NCBI GenBank assembly: GCA_902766525.1
Contig: CACXDX010000171.1
Location: 1-8,479, forward strand
Length of the DNA stretch: 8,479 nucleotides
From: an uncultured Bacillota bacterium
GTDB lineage: Bacteria > Bacillota > Dehalobacteriia > UBA7702
Direction of reading: 5' to 3'
The notes beneath the pieces were generated by a model. That model was not told the DNA's origin and ran no database searches. It saw only the letters and a program-made list of their open reading frames with translations. Positions 1-6,580 of this stretch are shown here, piece by piece; position 1 is the first letter of the stretch, and each line of letters opens with the position of its first letter. A program made the translations under genes and the position numbers.

Positions 1-350
1 ACAGGCTGTACCGGAACAGCTTGTATGGGCTGAATCGGAACGGTTGCCTGAACACCCTGATGAACAACGGTGGGATAACCGCCCTGAGCCTGAGGGCTCC
101 GGGGATCGGCCAACGGCTGAGGAGAAGGAGCCAGTTTCGGCAACGCCGGTGTAGGCGCCGCTGCGTTGTAACGGCGATTCTCCTTAGCGAGAACACTTTC
201 GGCAACGCCGTCTCTCAGTACTTTGATCTTTCTCTCACTGAGAAACTGGGAGGCCGCCGGTGTCAATTTCATACCTGAAGGCAGATCAAAGGAGGTAAAA
301 GGAGATTTTTTATAAATGTCGCGCAGTTCTGCTTCTGTAATGACTTTCAT
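1..350 (-). CDS. eutT: EutT-like cobalamin adenosyltransferase, N-terminal part (cut by window edge)
   Basis: Only the first 116 codons are visible. The gene begins at ATG 350 behind AAGGAGG and runs off the window at position 1. The start, MKVITEAELRDIYKK, followed by a segment ending in LTPAASQFLSERKIKV (residues about 29-44), matches the N-terminal domain of EutT, the ATP:cob(I)alamin adenosyltransferase that supplies adenosylcobalamin to ethanolamine ammonia-lyase. EutQ proteins have a related N-terminus (an ITxxxxR start and an ITPEAR-like motif), so EutQ or a fusion cannot be excluded. From about residue 62 the sequence becomes low complexity, rich in Ala, Pro and Gln (for example PTPALPKLAPSPQPL and VPIQPIQAVPVQP). 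This looks like a flexible linker to a domain outside the window. The gap from the eutL stop is 37 bp, so it is probably in the same operon. The family call rests on recalled homologues and no catalytic region is visible. Confidence 0.6.
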   Translation of the reverse strand, partial: MKVITEAELRDIYKKSPFTSFDLPSGMKLTPAASQFLSERKIKVLRDGVAESVLAKENRRYNAAAPTPALPKLAPSPQPLADPRSPQAQGGYPTVVHQGVQATVPIQPIQAVPVQP

Positions 351-387
351 TTACCGTACCACCTCCTTACTACTTCAAAGATTGAGA

Positions 388-1059
388 TCAGACTTCAAAG
401 TCGTGAGGCGATCTGGCAATGGCGACAACGGCATCGCGGAACGCTTCCGTCGCGGCCTTACAGGCACTCTGGGAACCGGTCAGCAATGCGCCCGCATAGT
501 TGGTTTCCGTCGGAGGACCATACCACAGCGGCATGGTAACATCGGCGGCTTTGATCGCGGCATCAACGCCATAGACGGCTTCGATGGGAGGAGCGATCAG
601 ATAAGCCAGAGGCTGACCTTCGGGGATACCGGCACATTCCGAAAGATAGCTGCCGGTTCTGGAAATGGTATGAGCGAAATAGGCTACGCTGTCGTCATCA
701 TTGGCAGAATAGAACCAAGCTTCTTCAGCCAAATACTGAATGGCGGCATTCAAGCCGGCTTTCGTTTCGGCGGGATTGGGTCCGGCAAGGATGCCGATAA
801 ATTCACCGGCCAGAGGACCCGCGGCTCTCATTACATTGGGAGCGCCGCAATAAAACGATTTCGCATAGACGACACGAACTTCGGCTTTTTTCGTTGCTTC
901 GTCGATTGCAGTGTAAGCGCAATCATCGATATCGCAAGTAAACATCGCGATACTCTGTTGATCGTCGGTCATTTTGAGATCACGTCTCAGATCCGGCGCA
1001 ACATTAGGGATAAATTTGGTTGCTAAAACATGCGGTTTTACAGGATCTAACAATGCCAT
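388..1059 (-). CDS. eutL: Ethanolamine microcompartment shell protein EutL
   Basis: This is a 223-residue tandem-BMC-domain shell protein. EutL forms trimers that tile as pseudo-hexamers in the facets of the ethanolamine microcompartment and have a central pore that can open or close. The match to enteric EutL runs end to end: DEATKKAEVRVVYAKSFY near residues 53-70, AGPNPAETKAGLNA near 92-105, SRTGSYLSECAG near 133-144, APPIEAVYGVDAA near 156-168 and ETNYAGALLTGSQSACKAA near 184-202. Length is close to the family norm of about 219. ATG 1059 is preceded at 8 nt by a strong AAGGAGG (1074-1068). That site overlaps the eutA stop codon (1075-1073), so the two genes are likely translationally coupled. 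No truncation or frameshift is seen. Confidence 0.96.
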   Translation of the reverse strand: MALLDPVKPHVLATKFIPNVAPDLRRDLKMTDDQQSIAMFTCDIDDCAYTAIDEATKKAEVRVVYAKSFYCGAPNVMRAAGPLAGEFIGILAGPNPAETKAGLNAAIQYLAEEAWFYSANDDDSVAYFAHTISRTGSYLSECAGIPEGQPLAYLIAPPIEAVYGVDAAIKAADVTMPLWYGPPTETNYAGALLTGSQSACKAATEAFRDAVVAIARSPHDFEV

Positions 1060-1072
1060 ATTTTATACCTCC

Positions 1073-2560
1073 TTATTTATTACCTTTCTCAAAAACTAAT
1101 GTCTTCACCACAACGGGGACAACTCTGCCGCCCATGATCGGGCTGCCGATATCAATGTAATCCCCCTCGTCGACATCAATCTGGTCGACACAGACCAGTT
1201 CTATATGATGATCGGATACGATATCCAAACATTGACCTAAAACCTTACCGCAGTCGGCGCCGACAATTACGATCATGACGCCGCGGTCTCTGAGGTAATT
1301 CTGCATCCCTTTATAAAGCCCTTCGGCAAGATCGCGAATACATTTATATGTGATTTCCGCGGGGCCGTCAAGAGCAAGCCCGAGAATTTTATCGGGATCC
1401 TCGGAATGGATGCGGTCAACGGTTTCACTGACCATAGAGGCGATTTCGTCAATATCCCTCGGCATATGATCCTTGGGAAAAGGCGAAAGCACCTGGACAT
1501 TTTTGAGGGGCAGCGTTTCTTCGTTTACATGAATGGTGCTGCCGCTGATGTTCATGGAATGAATCCCCGCACCGATAACGGTGGCACGGATCGTTTCCAA
1601 AGGTTTGGCCAGCGTCACACCGGCTTCAGCGAATTTTTTCCGGATTGCCCAGCCGAGGACGGGACCGATATCTCCGTATTGCGTCATGGTACTGATCGCC
1701 ACAGGTTCATAGTCACTGTAGACATAGTCCGCGACACCGCCGGAAATCACAACCTGATAGACTTCGTAAGTGTCTTTCAGAGCCGGCGTCATCAGTAATT
1801 CATCGAGGAGTTCACCGGGATGTCGATCCACAATGGATTCCACACAGAGCTCCGCCATGCGCTCGGCAATACGGATCAACTGCTTTTGAGTGGCTTTATC
1901 CCCGATCATCAATTCAATACCGAGATCGTTTAAAACACGCTGAGCAGGTTCGGCGATATAGGTTACGGTATCACCGCCTTTTTCCAGTTCCACCAGATGA
2001 CCGCCGACATTGATGCATGCCGCGTCAATGACCCGACCGCCGTCAAAAACACCGATATTCGCGGTACCGCCGCCGATGTCGATATTGGCATAGGGCTTAT
2101 GATGTTCTTCGGAGTATGCCGAAGCGCCACTGCCGCGACCGGCTAAAATCGATTCAAGATTGACACCGGCTGTGGCAACAACAAAGTCGCCGGCATATTC
2201 CGAAACCGCTTCCAAAATATTGGCGGCGTTTTCTTTTTTTGCGGTCTCACCGGTGATGATAACAGCACCGGTCTCCACATCCCAGGGATTCATACCGGCC
2301 TGCCGGTATTCTTCCTCGAGGATCTTGGCGATTTCTTCGGCGTCGATCAGAAGATGGTCATCAATGGGTGTAAAATGGATATTGCTTCGATACAGGACTT
2401 CCCTTTCGGAAATCTCCATATGCGGAATGACCGAAGCGGGAGCGGAATTCCGTACCGTCAAGCGACTAAGAACCAGTTGGGTCGTGGTTGTTCCGATATC
2501 AATGCCAACACTAATCAGTTTTTGTTCTGCGGAACTAATGATGAACACCACCTTTCCCAA
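1073..2560 (-). CDS. eutA: Ethanolamine ammonia-lyase reactivating factor EutA
   Basis: EutA is an ASKHA-fold, ATP-dependent chaperone that releases inactivated cobalamin from ethanolamine ammonia-lyase so that intact adenosylcobalamin can bind. Numbered from TTG 2560, phosphate-1 motif GIDIGTTTTQ is at residues 19-28, NIDIGGGTAN at 159-168, VISGG near 271-275 and ATVIGAG at 326-332. The C-terminus GDYIDIGSPIMGGRVVPVVVKTL also matches enteric EutA. Full length is about 488-495 residues. The start is unclear because this frame has no ATG before residue 48. TTG 2560 has no ribosome binding site in front of it. A site-like AAAGGTGG (2555-2548) lies 5 nt before ATC 2542 and 8 nt before ATT 2539, and an ATT start would give MSSAEQKLISVGIDIG, which resembles the usual EutA beginning. 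The gap after eutC is 12 bp. Placing eutA after eutBC is unlike the common A-B-C order. Confidence 0.95.
   Translation of the reverse strand: MGKVVFIISSAEQKLISVGIDIGTTTTQLVLSRLTVRNSAPASVIPHMEISEREVLYRSNIHFTPIDDHLLIDAEEIAKILEEEYRQAGMNPWDVETGAVIITGETAKKENAANILEAVSEYAGDFVVATAGVNLESILAGRGSGASAYSEEHHKPYANIDIGGGTANIGVFDGGRVIDAACINVGGHLVELEKGGDTVTYIAEPAQRVLNDLGIELMIGDKATQKQLIRIAERMAELCVESIVDRHPGELLDELLMTPALKDTYEVYQVVISGGVADYVYSDYEPVAISTMTQYGDIGPVLGWAIRKKFAEAGVTLAKPLETIRATVIGAGIHSMNISGSTIHVNEETLPLKNVQVLSPFPKDHMPRDIDEIASMVSETVDRIHSEDPDKILGLALDGPAEITYKCIRDLAEGLYKGMQNYLRDRGVMIVIVGADCGKVLGQCLDIVSDHHIELVCVDQIDVDEGDYIDIGSPIMGGRVVPVVVKTLVFEKGNK
2548..2555 (-). promoter_or_regulatory. Candidate eutA ribosome binding site inside the annotated 5' end
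   Basis: AAAGGTGG resembles the anti-16S complement AAAGGAGG with one mismatch. It lies inside the frame opened by TTG 2560, so if it is the working site the true eutA start is downstream, at ATC 2542 or ATT 2539. Both are rare initiation codons. GTG 2551 and GTG 2548 overlap the site itself and are too close to use it. Confidence 0.4.
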
Positions 2561-2572
2561 ATCATTACTAAG

Positions 2573-3496
2573 TTATTTCGTCGCTTCGTTCAGTTTAACG
2601 CCTGTGCACTGATATTTCAGGATATCCTGGATCAGATCTACGAGTTGGGCACCGGCTTCAACCGGAGGTGTACCGCCGGCGTAAATGTTGGAGATCAACG
2701 TTCTGTCGGCTTCAACGGTTTCCTTGGTAGGACGATAGATCAAATACGCACTCATGCTGCTGGCCGTACCGAGACCGGGTCTTTCACCGATCAGATTCAA
2801 GACGACATCACAGCCGAGTTCCATACCGACCTGGTCCATAACGCGAACACGGCCGTTTTTCACGAAAACAGGAGTCCCGACCGTGATCCCCGCAGCTTCC
2901 AGACCCTGTACCAGCGGAGGCAGGATTTCGGGAATGTTCGCTTCAATGGCGCGGGAGCTCAAACCGTCGGCAATAATGATCTGTACCTGAACCTTATTGA
3001 TCGTAGTCTGAAAACGCTGTTCATGAATTCTCGTATCCTGCTGACAGATTTCATGAAGCTTTTTGATGCCCTGTTCGGAAAGGCGCGTGCCCCAGTTCGG
3101 TTCACGCAGGAAATCATCTTTTGTTGCCGCTTGGGTGGTAATGGTTTCCAGGTTGTTCGCTTTGAGGAAATCATCGGAAACATCGAGGAAAACAGCGTCC
3201 ATTGCGGCGGCGTGGTCAGCCTGGAAACGGAGCCATGTATCGGTGCGCTGTCTCGTTCCGCAGCGGCCGAGGCCGATTCTGGCGTTGGTGACCTGCTTCA
3301 TCGCTTCAACGGCGGCATAATTTTTCGCGTTCGTCAATGTAGGATGATCGATATCGGGAAGATTGATCACGCCGTCTTCGATCACGGAACCGCCGCTTGT
3401 GTTACCGCAGGCAGCGGGAGCGGCGCCGCTTTTTCTCAGCTCGGCAAGAACAGACTCAACGATCATTCTTTCCATATCGTTTTGATAATTAGCCAT
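2573..3496 (-). CDS. eutC: Ethanolamine ammonia-lyase small subunit EutC
   Basis: EutC (307 aa) pairs with EutB to form ethanolamine ammonia-lyase and supplies part of the cobalamin-binding surface. Family motifs are NARIGLGRCGTRQRT (71-85), LRFQADH (89-95), ADGLSSRAIEANIPEILPPL (176-195), VGTPVFVKNGRV (206-217), GERPGLG (237-243) and VEADRTLISNIYAGGTPPVE (261-280). Residues about 4-23 look like a short amphipathic helix (MERMIVESVLAELRKS), followed by a Gly/Ala/Ser-rich linker (24-38). This is the layout expected of a compartment-targeting peptide, a role shown for the EutC N-terminus in Salmonella. Compared with my recollection of enteric EutC there are about 14 extra residues near 155-168. 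ATG 3496 has AAGGAG about 7-8 nt upstream. The gap after eutB is 17 bp. Confidence 0.96.
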   Translation of the reverse strand: MANYQNDMERMIVESVLAELRKSGAAPAACGNTSGGSVIEDGVINLPDIDHPTLTNAKNYAAVEAMKQVTNARIGLGRCGTRQRTDTWLRFQADHAAAMDAVFLDVSDDFLKANNLETITTQAATKDDFLREPNWGTRLSEQGIKKLHEICQQDTRIHEQRFQTTINKVQVQIIIADGLSSRAIEANIPEILPPLVQGLEAAGITVGTPVFVKNGRVRVMDQVGMELGCDVVLNLIGERPGLGTASSMSAYLIYRPTKETVEADRTLISNIYAGGTPPVEAGAQLVDLIQDILKYQCTGVKLNEATK

Positions 3497-3513
3497 TCTT
3501 CTTCTCCTTCCTC

Positions 3514-4872
3514 TTATTTTTCAAAGATGGAAGGATCGCCGGCGATCTCGGTTAACTGACCGTCTTCCATGAGACCCATATTTTCCATCCATTTTTCAAA
3601 TTCAGGCGTCGGACGCAGACCGAGGATCTGACGAATGGAGGCATCGTCATGATACGTCGTATCCTGATAGTTCAACATGATGTCATCGCCGCCGGGCACA
3701 CCCATGAAATAGAAGGAACCGGCCATGGCACAAAGCATCGTGCCGTTTTCCTGGTCATTCTGATCACATCTCATGTGATTGGTGTAGCAGGGAGCAATGC
3801 CCATCGGCAGACCGTGAAGTTTGCCCATAAACAAGTCTTCAATGTCGGCACGAACAACTTCGCGGCCGTCGTAAATCGTTTCGGGGCCGATGAAACCGGA
3901 GACGTTATTGACCATAAACGGCATAAAGTGACGGCCGAAACCATAGGTTCTGGCTTCCAATGTCATTTCGTCAATACCTTCATCACCTTCGAGGGAAACT
4001 TCGGAGCCCTGCCCGGTTTCGAAATACATGAAGTTGGGGCCGAGGGAGTTCCCGCCCTGACGGCAGGCTTCTTTGGCATTTTCAAGCAGCTGAGCATCGA
4101 TACCGAAGGCTTCATTGGTAGCCTGGGTACCGGCAATGCTCTGGAAGAAAACGTCGATGGGAGCACCGAGTTCCTGCGCTTTCATCTGCGTGGTCACGTG
4201 AGCGAGAACGCAGGCCTGAGTCGGAACTTTCCATTCTTCCATAAATTCATGAACAGTCTTCAAGAGGTAGGCAGTGTTTTCCGGGTTATCTTCAACGGGG
4301 TTAATCCCGATGACGGCATCACCGGAACCGTAGGTGAGCCCTTCCTTCATTGAGGCCATGATACCGTTGACATCGTCAGTGGTATGATTGGGCTGGTTAC
4401 GGTAGGAAATTCTGCCGGGAAGACCGATCGTGGTGTTGCAGCGAGCCGGCTGGCGAATTTTTGCGGAAGCGGCTACAAGGTCAAGATTGGACATGAGCTT
4501 GGCCACACCGGCAATGGCTTCGGAAGTCATACCGCGACCGAGACGAAGGACTTCGTCACCGGAATGAGCGAGAATGTATTCGCGAAGTTCGCCAAGAGTA
4601 TAGCCTTTGAACTCGTTGTAGACATACTGGTTAAGATCATCATAGATCACCCGGGTTACTTCATCCTTTTCATAAGGAATGAGCGGATTTTCATAGATGT
4701 CTTCCAGGGTCATGCGGCTCAAAACAAGCCGGGCGGCAACTCTTTCCGATTGGGATTCGGCTGCGATACCCTGCCAGGTGTCACCGGCCTTCACTTCGTT
4801 TGCTTTGGCCATGACCTCGGCAACGGAATGAAATTCGAATGTCCTGTTGTACATTTTTGCTTTCAGCTTCAT
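3514..4872 (-). CDS. eutB: Ethanolamine ammonia-lyase large subunit EutB
   Basis: EutB (452 aa, family norm about 453) is the catalytic subunit of the adenosylcobalamin-dependent lyase that converts ethanolamine to acetaldehyde and ammonia. Enteric active-site residues map with an offset of 2: Arg160 to R158 and Gln162 to Q160 (RNQPN), Asn193 to N191 (INPVEDNPEN), Glu287 to E285 (YFETGQGS), Phe329 to F327 (SGFIGPE) and Leu402 to L400 (DDIMLNYQ). The exception is Asp362, which in the enteric enzyme sits in GCDCCYTNH. Here the segment reads GIAPCYTNH, so the position is A360 (codon GCT, 3795-3793). The C-terminus GLRPTPEFEKWMENMGLM is typical. ATG 4872 has TAAGGAG a few nt upstream. A 79-bp AT-rich spacer separates it from eutP. 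Function as a EutB-family lyase is secure, but exact substrate preference is less so because of A360. Confidence 0.96.
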   Translation of the reverse strand: MKLKAKMYNRTFEFHSVAEVMAKANEVKAGDTWQGIAAESQSERVAARLVLSRMTLEDIYENPLIPYEKDEVTRVIYDDLNQYVYNEFKGYTLGELREYILAHSGDEVLRLGRGMTSEAIAGVAKLMSNLDLVAASAKIRQPARCNTTIGLPGRISYRNQPNHTTDDVNGIMASMKEGLTYGSGDAVIGINPVEDNPENTAYLLKTVHEFMEEWKVPTQACVLAHVTTQMKAQELGAPIDVFFQSIAGTQATNEAFGIDAQLLENAKEACRQGGNSLGPNFMYFETGQGSEVSLEGDEGIDEMTLEARTYGFGRHFMPFMVNNVSGFIGPETIYDGREVVRADIEDLFMGKLHGLPMGIAPCYTNHMRCDQNDQENGTMLCAMAGSFYFMGVPGGDDIMLNYQDTTYHDDASIRQILGLRPTPEFEKWMENMGLMEDGQLTEIAGDPSIFEK

Positions 4873-4895
4873 TCTTTTCTCTCCTTATTTTTTTA

Positions 4896-4923
4896 AAATT
4901 ATATTGAAATATAAATATAATTT
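4896..4923 (-). other. AT-only hairpin in the leader of eutB
   Basis: Two 10-base arms (AAATTATATT and AATATAATTT) flank an 8-nt loop in the 79-bp spacer between the upstream eutP and eutB. The eutB-proximal arm contains a perfect TATAAT on the minus strand (4903-4898), but no good -35 box lies 16-18 bp upstream. The stem has no G-C pairs and no terminator U-tract is attached. It may be an mRNA stability or processing element, a weak internal promoter, or only AT-rich spacer. Confidence 0.35.
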
Positions 4924-4951
4924 CCCATGGTAATTATGTGTCGGGCGTTTT

Positions 4952-5479
4952 TTAACCGCGATAGCGAATTCCTTCTTTGAGCGCCCGATCAATATATTCT
5001 CTGAGTTCGTCAATACCTTCACCGGTTTTGGCGGAAACACAGAAGATATGATTCGGATCGGAAACACAGACCGTTCTGAGAATATTAACGGAACGTTCCC
5101 TGTCGGCTCCCTCGGCATCAATCTTCGTCACCACGCCGATACTGCGGCGGGGAAAAGCAATGGCGAACCCCGGGGGAAATTGATTATAGGCGGTCGTGGA
5201 ATCCTGAAGAAAAAGGATCAAATCAGCCTCGAGAGCTGTCGCCAGCAAAGCGCCCTTCATAAAAGGCGTCGCCGTATATTCACCCGGCGTATCGATGGCC
5301 TTGGACCCATATTCCATGCTCTGTGTTTTATCCTTCTCCATGGAGACCGGGCCATCCTGATAGAGCGCTTTCAGTAACGTCGTCTTACCCGCATCCACAG
5401 CACCGGCAAGCATAATCCTTCTGACTTCGCCGTCATCATCGGTAACGGTACCGACGGTGCTGAGTTTCTCTCCTGCCAT
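4952..5479 (-). CDS. eutP: EutP/PduV-family P-loop NTPase, operon-distal copy
   Basis: This is a 175-residue small Ras-like NTPase of the EutP/PduV family, the second of two tandem copies. The P-loop is GAVDAGKTT (residues about 26-34), switch II is DTPGEY, the NKxD-type motif is TKID and the G5 motif is SAKTGEG. Enteric EutP is about 159 residues and has been reported to have acetate kinase activity, while PduV has been linked to compartment positioning. Which role applies here cannot be read from sequence. An upstream in-frame ATG (5506) exists, but ATG 5479 has GGGAGG at a good distance and gives MAGEKLS, matching MDGERLS of the neighbour. By eye the copies are roughly three-quarters identical, and this one lacks a single Gly near residue 75. 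The gap to the other copy is 80 bp. Confidence 0.9.
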   Translation of the reverse strand: MAGEKLSTVGTVTDDDGEVRRIMLAGAVDAGKTTLLKALYQDGPVSMEKDKTQSMEYGSKAIDTPGEYTATPFMKGALLATALEADLILFLQDSTTAYNQFPPGFAIAFPRRSIGVVTKIDAEGADRERSVNILRTVCVSDPNHIFCVSAKTGEGIDELREYIDRALKEGIRYRG

Positions 5480-5495
5480 GTATTTCCTCCCGTTT

Positions 5496-5515
5496 CTCAA
5501 AGGCATTCATTTAAG
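5496..5515 (-). repeat. Leader repeat, copy 1 (upstream of distal eutP)
   Basis: On the minus strand this block reads CTTAAATGAATGC, then one base, then CTTTGAG. The same two segments occur before the other eutP copy, where 58 nt separates them (6110-6116 and 6175-6187). Here they are nearly contiguous and end 16 nt before the eutP start. The pattern fits the eutP tandem duplication having included upstream DNA, with a later insertion in one leader or deletion in the other. Confidence 0.55.
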
Positions 5516-5559
5516 CAATGTATTTCATGCGGCAAGCATTTTCCTTTGCGGATGCCGCG

Positions 5560-6090
5560 TCAATCACGATAGCGAATACCCTCCGCAAGAACTTTATCAA
5601 TATATGCTCTCAATTCATCGATGCCCTCTCCCGTCTTGGCGGAAACACAAAAGATACGGTCGGAATCGGAAACACAAACATTTTTGATGATATTGATACC
5701 TCGTTCAATATCGGCGCCGGGGGCATCGATTTTTGTCACCACACCGACGCTGCGCCGGGGAAAGGCAATGGCAAACCCCGGGGGGAATTGGATATAACCG
5801 GTCGTACAGTCGTGCAGAAAAAGGACAAGATCCGCCTCAAGGGATGTCGCCAATAACGCGCCTTTGCCGATATACGGCAACGCCGTAAATTCACCGGGAG
5901 TGTCAATGGCCTCGGAATCATAATCCATGCTTTGCGTCTTATCCTTATCCATCGAAACGGGACCGTCGTGATAAAGCGCCTTCATCAATGTCGTCTTACC
6001 GGCATCCACCGCGCCGCAAAGCATAATCCTTCTGACCTGTCCCGAACCGTCGGTTACTTCCTTGACGGCACTGAGTCTCTCTCCGTCCAT
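5560..6090 (-). CDS. eutP: EutP/PduV-family P-loop NTPase, operon-proximal copy
   Basis: This is the 176-residue paralogue transcribed just before the other eutP. It has the same motif series: GAVDAGKTT P-loop, DTPGEF, TKID and SAKTGEG, with VRRIMLCG leading into the P-loop. Most differences from the sister are conservative, and all nucleotide-binding motifs are intact in both. This argues that both are under selection and neither is a pseudogene. ATG 6090 is chosen over a TTG at 6114 because AAAGGAAG lies just upstream of 6090 and the resulting N-terminus aligns with the sister. A 92-bp spacer separates it from eutS. Most eut operons known to me have one eutP, and the extra copy may have specialised as a PduV-like protein, which is inference. 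Confidence 0.9.
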   Translation of the reverse strand: MDGERLSAVKEVTDGSGQVRRIMLCGAVDAGKTTLMKALYHDGPVSMDKDKTQSMDYDSEAIDTPGEFTALPYIGKGALLATSLEADLVLFLHDCTTGYIQFPPGFAIAFPRRSVGVVTKIDAPGADIERGINIIKNVCVSDSDRIFCVSAKTGEGIDELRAYIDKVLAEGIRYRD

Positions 6091-6109
6091 ATAACTTCCT
6101 TTCAATATG

Positions 6110-6187
6110 CTCAAAGTATCCGTTTTATCGAAAATGAGTAATCTACCACAGCCACACTGTGATAAACATAAAAAGCATTCATTTAAG
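6110..6187 (-). repeat. Leader repeat, copy 2 (eutS end to eutP leader)
   Basis: The minus strand carries CTTAAATGAATGC (6187-6175), which includes the eutS stop codon, then 58 nt not shared with copy 1, then CTTTGAG (6116-6110). The 58-nt segment includes a weak hairpin, CACAG-TGTGG-CTGTG. Because the 13-mer here is partly eutS coding sequence, this looks like the original junction and copy 1 the transplanted one. Confidence 0.5.
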
Positions 6188-6542
6188 ATTTCGTCAAAGG
6201 CGAAGGAGCATAACCCAGAATATTTTCAAAATAATCGCTGATGGCCCGCATCGAAGAAGTAACGCTGGCCACGTCGCCGGTAATGGTGAGCGCTCCGGTA
6301 AACCGGTCGAGAAATCCGATACGAACTTCCCCCGCCTTGGTGGCAATATCACCGGCAATAATCGCCGATTCCCCCGGCGTAATGGTCAGGATACCAACCG
6401 CGCCGTCGTGGGGAACTCCGAGCTTATCATAAACGTCATCGACAGGCTGGGCGATAACATGAAGGAGCGTGATCTGTCGTCCGGGAACGAACTCTTGAAT
6501 AATCCTTTGCTTTTCCTCGCCGTCTCCGCCGTCAAAAACCAT
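6183..6542 (-). CDS. eutS: Ethanolamine microcompartment shell protein EutS
   Basis: EutS is a single-BMC-domain, circularly permuted shell protein whose hexamers are bent in enteric bacteria and are thought to help form edges or curvature. The match to enteric EutS is clear: QRIIQEFVPGRQITLLHVIA near residues 11-30, GVPHDGAVGILTITPGESA, IIAGDIATKAGEVRIGFLDRFTGAL and a C-terminus ending LTKS. With the start at ATG 6542 the protein has 119 residues, slightly over the usual 111, the excess being at the N-terminus (MVFDGGDGEEK). The in-frame ATG at 6563 is rejected because the sequence from 6557 to 6549 is a perfect AAAGGAGGT placed 6 nt before ATG 6542. The 106-bp spacer from the HAD gene holds a candidate promoter. 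eutS is the first gene of the eut block, its usual position. Confidence 0.95.
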   Translation of the reverse strand: MVFDGGDGEEKQRIIQEFVPGRQITLLHVIAQPVDDVYDKLGVPHDGAVGILTITPGESAIIAGDIATKAGEVRIGFLDRFTGALTITGDVASVTSSMRAISDYFENILGYAPSPLTKS

Positions 6543-6548
6543 GCTCCC

Positions 6549-6557
6549 ACCTCCTTT
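6549..6557 (-). promoter_or_regulatory. eutS ribosome binding site (sets the start at 6542)
   Basis: AAAGGAGGT is a perfect Shine-Dalgarno sequence 6 nt before ATG 6542. It sits inside the longer frame opened by ATG 6563, which shows that 6542 is the working start and that the longer version adds seven spurious residues. Confidence 0.85.
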
Positions 6558-6580
6558 CGCCATGCTGTCGGGTATTAACT

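Noticed and set aside
316..1026. Long plus-strand frames opposite eutL, eutA, eutC and eutB (for example 316-1026 and 2354-3559)
   Set aside because: They lie opposite genes with clear family matches, lack matching ribosome binding sites, and their translations resemble no known protein.
6111..6182. A 23-codon frame whose ATG overlaps the eutS stop (TAAATG)
   Set aside because: There is no ribosome binding site before it and the translation has no recognisable character. The overlap could allow reinitiation but nothing supports a product.
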